A model generated the notes under the pieces. The model was not told where the DNA came from. It ran no database searches and saw only the letters and a list, made by a program, of their open reading frames with translations. A stretch of DNA of 18,287 bases from Euryarchaeota archaeon UBA86 (lineage in GTDB: Archaea > Thermoplasmatota > Poseidoniia > Poseidoniales > Thalassarchaeaceae), in the NCBI GenBank assembly GCA_002503055.1, contig DAQX01000014.1, forward strand, positions 1 through 18,287, read 5' to 3'. Positions 14,104-18,287 of this stretch are shown one piece after another. The translations under genes and the position numbers were made by a program. Position 1 is the first letter of the stretch. Every line of letters begins with the position of its first letter.

Positions 14104-14448
14104 CTAGTTGGTCAGCCATGCCATGGCTGCAATGAACGCCAAAATACCAGGGACTACAACATTAGTCATTCGTCTTTTTACCGGCAGAGGATCTACCCGC
14201 TTTAGTCTTCCAGAATCGCCTCTGGCCATTGTAGCCTTCTCGAGTTTATTGTAAGATTCTGTGAACTCCTTGTGATGCCTAGCAACGAACATCAGCAAGT
14301 AGATTCCGACTAGTACAGAACTTCCTCCTGTGACTTCTAAGACCAGCCCAAGGATTGCTAGAGCGGGATCGATAGAGGCCAACTCTGAGCCAATTAGCAA
14401 TTGAGTGAAACCGGCTAAGAAGAATAGGACAGAGTCAGACCTTGCCAT
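14104..14448 (-). CDS. Small membrane protein, about three TM segments
   Basis: No family recognised. From the ATG at 14448 the 114-aa product has hydrophobic stretches at about 6-22, 30-57 and 96-112. Between the second and third lies a basic cytoplasmic-looking loop (RHHKEFTESYNKLEKATMARGDSGRLKR). I prefer the ATG at 14448 over the one at 14463 because the TATA-like GATTAATC at 14473-14480 lies about 28 bp upstream of 14448, giving a leaderless start, and no SD is seen for either. It is followed 10 nt later by the other small membrane gene, and the thioesterase gene ends 48 bp upstream. It would then be the first gene of a small-membrane-protein/NfeD/flotillin unit with its own promoter. 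Confidence 0.7.
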   Translation of the reverse strand: MARSDSVLFFLAGFTQLLIGSELASIDPALAILGLVLEVTGGSSVLVGIYLLMFVARHHKEFTESYNKLEKATMARGDSGRLKRVDPLPVKRRMTNVVVPGILAFIAAMAWLTN

Positions 14449-14471
14449 GATTATCGCGAACATGAGGTAGC

Positions 14472-14481
14472 GGATTAATCT
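14472..14481 (-). promoter_or_regulatory. Candidate TATA box ahead of the small-membrane-protein/NfeD/flotillin run
   Basis: Minus-strand AGATTAATCC is centred about 28 bp before the ATG at 14448. It lies in the short gap after the thioesterase stop (14497) and resembles the TTAAT element before carA. Position and AT content are the only evidence. Confidence 0.4.
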
Positions 14482-14496
14482 GTTCCCGGCAGACCT

Positions 14497-14916
14497 TCAC
14501 TGATTCTGGCTACTAGGTCTTGTCTCCCAGATGGCCCATGTCCCCTTGGCAGTTGCAATTTTGGTTCCCTCGGAAGTCACCAACTTACCCTCCAAATGGG
14601 CCAGATTCCTTCCTCTACGAGCCACTTCACCTGAAGCGATCAATCTCTCTCCGACCCCTGCTACATTGAGGTATGAGATGTCGATTTGTGCTGTGGCGCA
14701 CCATTCTTCTTTTGCGAGAGTCGAAACTAATGTACCTCCCATCGCTGAGTCGAGCAGGGTTGCATGAATACCTCCATGGGCTACTCCTCCCATATTCAGG
14801 TGATCTTTACGGATAATGCACTCGACTACACAACTTCCTTCCTTGAACTCAGTAATCTCGAACCCGATAGTCTTGGCTAAATCAGTGAGTTTGGGCAAAC
14901 CTCTCTCTTCGCTCAT
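14497..14916 (-). CDS. PaaI-like hotdog-fold thioesterase
   Basis: Probable acyl-CoA thioesterase of the PaaI/YbgC-like hotdog superfamily; hydrolyses acyl-CoA thioesters in the cytosol, substrate unknown. The diagnostic helix motif HLNMGGVAHGGIHATLLDSA (about 39-58) carries the HGG and the acidic residue Asp56 expected at the active site. The later strands (AQIDISYLNVAGVGERLIAS, then KIATAKGTWAIW) follow the family pattern. The 139 aa is normal. Its start overlaps the ABC transporter stop as ATGA (14913-14916), and an AGGAGAGG SD sits 8 nt upstream, so translation is coupled to the transporter. A thiolase 3 kb further on in the same direction hints at shared acyl-CoA metabolism (inference). 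Confidence 0.9.
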   Translation of the reverse strand: MSEERGLPKLTDLAKTIGFEITEFKEGSCVVECIIRKDHLNMGGVAHGGIHATLLDSAMGGTLVSTLAKEEWCATAQIDISYLNVAGVGERLIASGEVARRGRNLAHLEGKLVTSEGTKIATAKGTWAIWETRPSSQNQ

Positions 14917-16682
14917 TGGGAAACCTCTCCTGTTTGGACGGCCCAGAGTCTAGGATATAGCCCGTTGCCATTGAGTAATTCCTCATGAGTGCCGGTCTCT
15001 GAGATTGAACCATTGCCCAGAACTGCGATGGTATCTGCATTCCTGACTGTGGACAGGCGGTGTGCGATAATCAGAGTAGTCCTGCCAACTGATATCCTCT
15101 CTATTGATCGCTTCAATGCTGCCTCGGTTTCATTATCGACATTGCTAGTTGCTTCATCCAACACCAATACGGGCGCATCCTTGAGTACGGCTCTAGCGAT
15201 AGCGATTCTCTGGCGTTGGCCACCTGAGAGTCTGTGACCACCCTCTCCGATGTCGGTTTCCCACCCTAGAGGGAGGCTCTCAATGAAAGGAAGTGCTTCT
15301 GCTACTCTAGCAGCTTCTATGACTGCCTCGTCATCGGCTGTAGGGTCTCCATACAGAATATTGTCGCGAACACTTCCGGGGAATAGGGTGGTCGTCTGAC
15401 TGACTAGTGAGACCGATTTCCTGAGAGATTCTAGCGTAAGGTCTCTGACATTGTGGCCATCAAGGGAAACTGAGCCTGAGTCGGGATCGTGGAACCTCAG
15501 CAACAGCCTGACTAGTGTTGTCTTACCGGAGCCCGTAGAACCAACAAGGCCAACAGTTTCTCCTGCTGGAATGGTTAGGTTGACTCCTTCTAGCACGGTC
15601 TCTCTGTCAGGATAAGAGAAACCTAGATTATTGAAACTAATTTCACCTTCAACCTGCTCAAGTTTGGTATCTCCCTCCACAATGCCAATCTCTGTGTCTA
15701 GTAGATCCAGGACTCTGGAAGTAGATGCCATTGCTCGTTGGTAGAGGTCGAAGGTCTCGCCCAGTCTTGTGAGCGGCCATAACAATCTCTGAGTGATGAA
15801 AACAATAACTGAATATGCGCCTAGACTGATTTTTCCATCTAGTGCAAACCATCCTCCGACTAGCATATTAGCTGTGAAAGCGAATAGGATTGCCATTCTG
15901 ATAATGGGTACGAATGAAGCAGATAGGCGAATTGCCTCTCTGTTTGCATCCCTATAGGAAGTCGAAGCCTCTTCGACTCTAGAAACTTCACGCTGTTCTG
16001 CAGTGAATGACTTGATTGTCGTAATTCCATGCAGATTGTTGTTCAGAAGCGCATTGAGATCGGCTACCTTGCCTCTGACATTACTGTATCTAACTCCGAT
16101 TCTGCGCTGATAGATGAAAGAGCCGGTGACGATGATTGGAACTGGGAGGATAGCCAGCAGGGCAACCTCCGGCGCAACTGAAATCATTATTGCACCCACC
16201 ACTATAATCGTGGTCGCAACATGTAGCAGGTCAGTTGCACCCTGGTCAAGGAAACGTTCGAGCTGATTCACATCGTCGTTCATTATTGCCATCAGACTGC
16301 CCGTGGGCTGCTCAGAGAACCATTGCATCTCGAGATCTTGGATATGAGAATAGGCAGACATTCTGAGTTCGTGCTGAGCAGTCTGGGCCAGATTCCTCCA
16401 TAATACTGCGTAGAAATATTGGAACAGCGACTCAAGAATCCAAATCACTACCGTGATTCCAGTGAGGATATACAGTTGATCGTAGACATCAGTATAGCCA
16501 AACTGAGCTAGGAATGAGTTCTCTTGCGCTGCAACTACATCTATTGCCATTCCAATGAGGACCGGGGGGGCTAAGTCCCACACCTTGTTGATGATTGAAC
16601 AAAACGAAGCGAGTAGTACCGTAGCCCTATGCTCTTTGAGATGCTCTAGGAGCCTCATCAAAGGATGTCTGGCCCCATCCAT
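14913..16682 (-). CDS. ABC exporter half-transporter (fused permease and ATPase)
   Basis: Type IV (MsbA/LmrA-like) ABC exporter half-transporter of 589 aa, presumably a homodimer exporting lipids, peptides or drugs. The N-terminal TM domain has segments at about 22-48, 70-92, 152-190 and 258-300 with coupling-helix-like GITTIKSFTAEQRE (219-232). The nucleotide-binding domain is complete: Walker A GSTGSGKTT (381-389), Q-loop Gln429 in SLVSQTTTLF, signature LSGGQRQR (485-492), Walker B VLVLDEATS (505-513) and the switch His541 in IIAHRLS. Catalytic Glu510 is present, so ATP hydrolysis should be active. The ATG at 16682 has no SD; it lies 42 bp after the lipoprotein stop. A run of seven G near 16562 lies within intact codons. 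The thioesterase gene overlaps its stop. Confidence 0.95.
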   Translation of the reverse strand: MDGARHPLMRLLEHLKEHRATVLLASFCSIINKVWDLAPPVLIGMAIDVVAAQENSFLAQFGYTDVYDQLYILTGITVVIWILESLFQYFYAVLWRNLAQTAQHELRMSAYSHIQDLEMQWFSEQPTGSLMAIMNDDVNQLERFLDQGATDLLHVATTIIVVGAIMISVAPEVALLAILPVPIIVTGSFIYQRRIGVRYSNVRGKVADLNALLNNNLHGITTIKSFTAEQREVSRVEEASTSYRDANREAIRLSASFVPIIRMAILFAFTANMLVGGWFALDGKISLGAYSVIVFITQRLLWPLTRLGETFDLYQRAMASTSRVLDLLDTEIGIVEGDTKLEQVEGEISFNNLGFSYPDRETVLEGVNLTIPAGETVGLVGSTGSGKTTLVRLLLRFHDPDSGSVSLDGHNVRDLTLESLRKSVSLVSQTTTLFPGSVRDNILYGDPTADDEAVIEAARVAEALPFIESLPLGWETDIGEGGHRLSGGQRQRIAIARAVLKDAPVLVLDEATSNVDNETEAALKRSIERISVGRTTLIIAHRLSTVRNADTIAVLGNGSISETGTHEELLNGNGLYPRLWAVQTGEVSQ

Positions 16683-16724
16683 GACTAAGCGTCATGACAG
16701 GAGTGTTTGAAGATACTCATACAT

Positions 16725-17855
16725 TCATTCAGCCAAAGGACCGCCGGTCCACTGCTGGGCCCAAGAGTCGTACAATGCAGCATCAATCTCGCCTGTAGAG
16801 TTGGTGCTGATATGATATAGATCGCCTGCGGAGAAATAACCAGCATACAGATTGTCTATCCAGCTCAGATGCCACCAAGTTCCATCATCTAGTGTAATGT
16901 TCCTTACTGCACCGTTTCCAGTCGAATAATCTACACAGGCAGAGCATGAAGGGGCGAGATACAACACCGCTACTGAAGATGGTTCTCCGTCCACGGTGAG
17001 AATACCATGGAATTCGAGTTCCGACGGGTCAATCTCTGTGGACATTTCCATGGGAATTTGTCCGTACCAAGTTGTAATACCGTCATGTTGAATTGGGTTT
17101 GGATCTATACTGAAACCTACAGGAGTGCGCGGAAGACCTTCTTGCAATTGTATCGAGACCAAGTCCCCTGTCGAAACCCTGAGAATGAATGTCTCCTCAT
17201 CTCCTGAGTAGGTCTCTATTCCCGTAACTCTTGGTGGCGAACCCATTAACTCGATGATGATGGTATGCGTATCGTTACTGGCTGATGCTATCTGTTGTGT
17301 TGATGATGGATCTCCAGAGATAGTCCATGCTAAGTCTGCGATTGAAGTTGTGTCAAAGGAAAACGGAGGCCATAATCCACTAGGTTGCTGTGTCGCAAGT
17401 TGTGCTAGTTCATGGAATGGATCGCGGTACTGCCAGTCTTCATCTCTTCCTTCGTACCAGTCTCCATTAGTTCTGATATTGGTCATATTCTTTCCCTCAA
17501 TGGCCTCATTATCAATGGTCGTGGTACCTATCGTCACTCTCATTGCAATCGAACGTAATTGGGTGTTTTCATCCTTGGCCACATCCCAGTGTACTTCGGC
17601 GAATTGGCCATTCTCTTCGTAAGTCGTAGTAGTTACGATCCTGAGTTTGTCGTTCAAGGTGGCTAACGAAAATACATCAAAGGCCTCAGGGGCTGCTAGG
17701 ATCTCAGAAAGCGTATCTGAGTCTAGAGGGAAGCAATCAATTCCTTCACATTCCTCCACTGGTACACTTAGGCAGCCTGAAATCGCTGTACTGAGTAATA
17801 GCAGTGAGGTCAGTACGGTGGCTCTCATAATCTCTCGGGATTGTACATGAGTCAT
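16725..17855 (-). CDS. Secreted lipoprotein with C-terminal CxxC, unknown function
   Basis: I do not recognise the family. A lipoprotein signal ends in the lipobox TAISGC (Cys28 counting from the ATG at 17855). A short Cys pair follows (EECEGIDCFPLD) and then about 340 residues of mixed beta-rich, Thr/Ser/Asp-rich sequence typical of extracellular proteins. There are no further TM segments. The C-terminal part has SCSACVDY (CxxC at about 304-307), which may be a disulfide or metal site, and several NxT/NxS sequons. The acidic, aromatic-rich tail (DGTWWHLSWIDNLYAGYF) suggests a beta-sandwich. Start choices are GTG 17864, ATG 17855 and ATG 17828; the last gives the most compact signal peptide (MRATVLTSLLLLS). 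It lies upstream of the ABC exporter in the same direction and is divergent from NAD kinase. A substrate-capture or surface role for the exporter is possible but unproven. Confidence 0.82.
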   Translation of the reverse strand: MTHVQSREIMRATVLTSLLLLSTAISGCLSVPVEECEGIDCFPLDSDTLSEILAAPEAFDVFSLATLNDKLRIVTTTTYEENGQFAEVHWDVAKDENTQLRSIAMRVTIGTTTIDNEAIEGKNMTNIRTNGDWYEGRDEDWQYRDPFHELAQLATQQPSGLWPPFSFDTTSIADLAWTISGDPSSTQQIASASNDTHTIIIELMGSPPRVTGIETYSGDEETFILRVSTGDLVSIQLQEGLPRTPVGFSIDPNPIQHDGITTWYGQIPMEMSTEIDPSELEFHGILTVDGEPSSVAVLYLAPSCSACVDYSTGNGAVRNITLDDGTWWHLSWIDNLYAGYFSAGDLYHISTNSTGEIDAALYDSWAQQWTGGPLAE

Positions 17856-17896
17856 GAGTTTCACGCTCAGCCGTCATCAGACACGCAGTTCTACGT

Positions 17897-17933
17897 TGCG
17901 TCGTCCCTATATGGGGCATGCACTAGCGACGCA
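17897..17933. promoter_or_regulatory. Divergent promoter region: TATA box inside a 7-bp inverted repeat
   Basis: CCCTATATGGG (17905-17915) holds a nearly symmetric TATA element centred at 17910. To the right it predicts a start near 17936, just before the NAD-kinase SD (GGAGGGTGA, 17938-17946). To the left it predicts a start near 17884, ahead of the lipoprotein. The TATA box is flanked by TGCGTCG (17897-17903) and CGACGCA (17927-17933), and two GCATGC palindromes lie 15 bp apart (17916 and 17931). This could be a repressor operator. Confidence 0.45.
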
Positions 17934-17948
17934 TGCTGGAGGGTGAGT

Positions 17949-18287
17949 ATGGCTGCCAAGAAGGTCCTCGTCGTCTTCAAGAAGAATTTCGAGGAGGTGC
18001 ATGACGAGTCATTGCTAGAGGTTAAGTCCGAATTGGATCAATTATCCAGTGAAGGAGAAGTCATTGTCGAGTACAAGGTTAGAGAGACGGTTACCAGTGA
18101 CGACTTTGCCGACAGGGATCTTGCAATCATCCTCGGCGGGGATGGGACTCTTACATCGATTGCACATTCGATTGGTAGCGATATTCCAGTTATGGGAGTC
18201 AACAGCCATCCTCAAGATGACGACGAAGACGGGTCATACGGATTCTACATGGGGAGTGATCCAGATAGCTTTGGAGAAGATCTCAGA
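17949..18287 (+). CDS. NAD kinase, N-terminal part (runs off right edge)
   Basis: ATP-dependent NAD kinase, which makes NADP from NAD in the cytosol. The first 113 codons are present without a stop. VLVVFKKNF starts the Rossmann-like N-terminal domain, LAIILGGDGTLTSIAHSI (about 61-78) contains the diagnostic GGDGT ATP/NAD-binding motif with its catalytic Asp, and VMGVNSHP follows (about 84-91). After that comes an acidic insert (QDDDEDG) before SYGFYMGSD, where many NAD kinases have LGFL. The GVN.HP pattern recalls the NADK2-like branch. GGDGT also occurs in diacylglycerol and sphingosine kinases, but the GVN following at the proper distance favours NAD kinase. The SD GGAGGGTGA precedes the ATG with close spacing. 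It is divergent from the lipoprotein gene. Confidence 0.85.
   Translation, partial: MAAKKVLVVFKKNFEEVHDESLLEVKSELDQLSSEGEVIVEYKVRETVTSDDFADRDLAIILGGDGTLTSIAHSIGSDIPVMGVNSHPQDDDEDGSYGFYMGSDPDSFGEDLR

Noticed and set aside
16558..16575. Run of seven G as a possible frameshift in the ABC exporter
   Set aside because: The reading frame continues intact with expected TM-domain sequence on both sides, so there is no sign of an indel.
1..18287. CRISPR arrays, tRNA/rRNA genes, insertion sequences, integrases or phage genes
   Set aside because: I found no spaced direct repeats, cloverleaf-like segments, transposase motifs or terminal inverted repeats. The genes are housekeeping or membrane functions.

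Overview
The window looks like chromosomal DNA from a mesophilic marine euryarchaeote, most likely Candidatus Poseidoniales (Marine Group II) or a close relative. The sequence supports this through an archaeal-type tRNA C56 2'-O-methylase (aTrm56), TATA-like boxes about 27 bp before start codons that often lack a Shine-Dalgarno (SD) sequence, a TraB-family membrane protein, and lipobox lipoproteins. The lineage call is inference. There are no rRNA or tRNA genes, CRISPR arrays, transposases or phage genes, and coding density is very high.

Layout, left to right. (1) 1-593: the 5' part of a small membrane protein runs off the left edge on the minus strand. It is divergent from a short histidine- and acid-rich lipoprotein, a probable surface metal binder. 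(2) 626-6601, minus: a four-gene run reading membrane protein, trm56, carA, carB; carA and carB overlap by 8 nt. It covers carbamoyl-phosphate synthesis (arginine and pyrimidines) plus tRNA modification. (3) 6657-9708, plus: folP (dihydropteroate synthase), a TraB/PrgY-family membrane protein, and a YeiH/UPF0324 putative anion exporter. The two divergent runs share a 55-bp promoter region with one TATA-like box exactly midway. (4) 9755-17855, minus: lipoprotein, ABC exporter half-transporter, PaaI-like thioesterase, two small membrane proteins, a NfeD/YuaF-like OB-fold membrane protein, flotillin, thiolase, and two DUF2061 paralogues. (5) 17949 to the right edge, plus: N-terminal part of an NAD kinase, divergent from the lipoprotein.

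How the genes may work together. carA and carB encode the two subunits of one enzyme. Flotillin and the NfeD-like protein are a known partner pair that scaffolds membrane microdomains; here they sit with two uncharacterised 2-3 TM proteins that could belong to the same assembly. Thiolase and the hotdog thioesterase in the same run suggest acyl-CoA metabolism, without a complete pathway in view.

Nothing here is clearly a new defence or mobile system. The most interesting items are the His-rich lipoprotein, the flotillin/NfeD/small-membrane-protein cluster, the symmetric shared promoter at 6602-6656, three intergenic hairpins, and a strong SD in front of an out-of-frame mini-ORF ahead of a DUF2061 gene.
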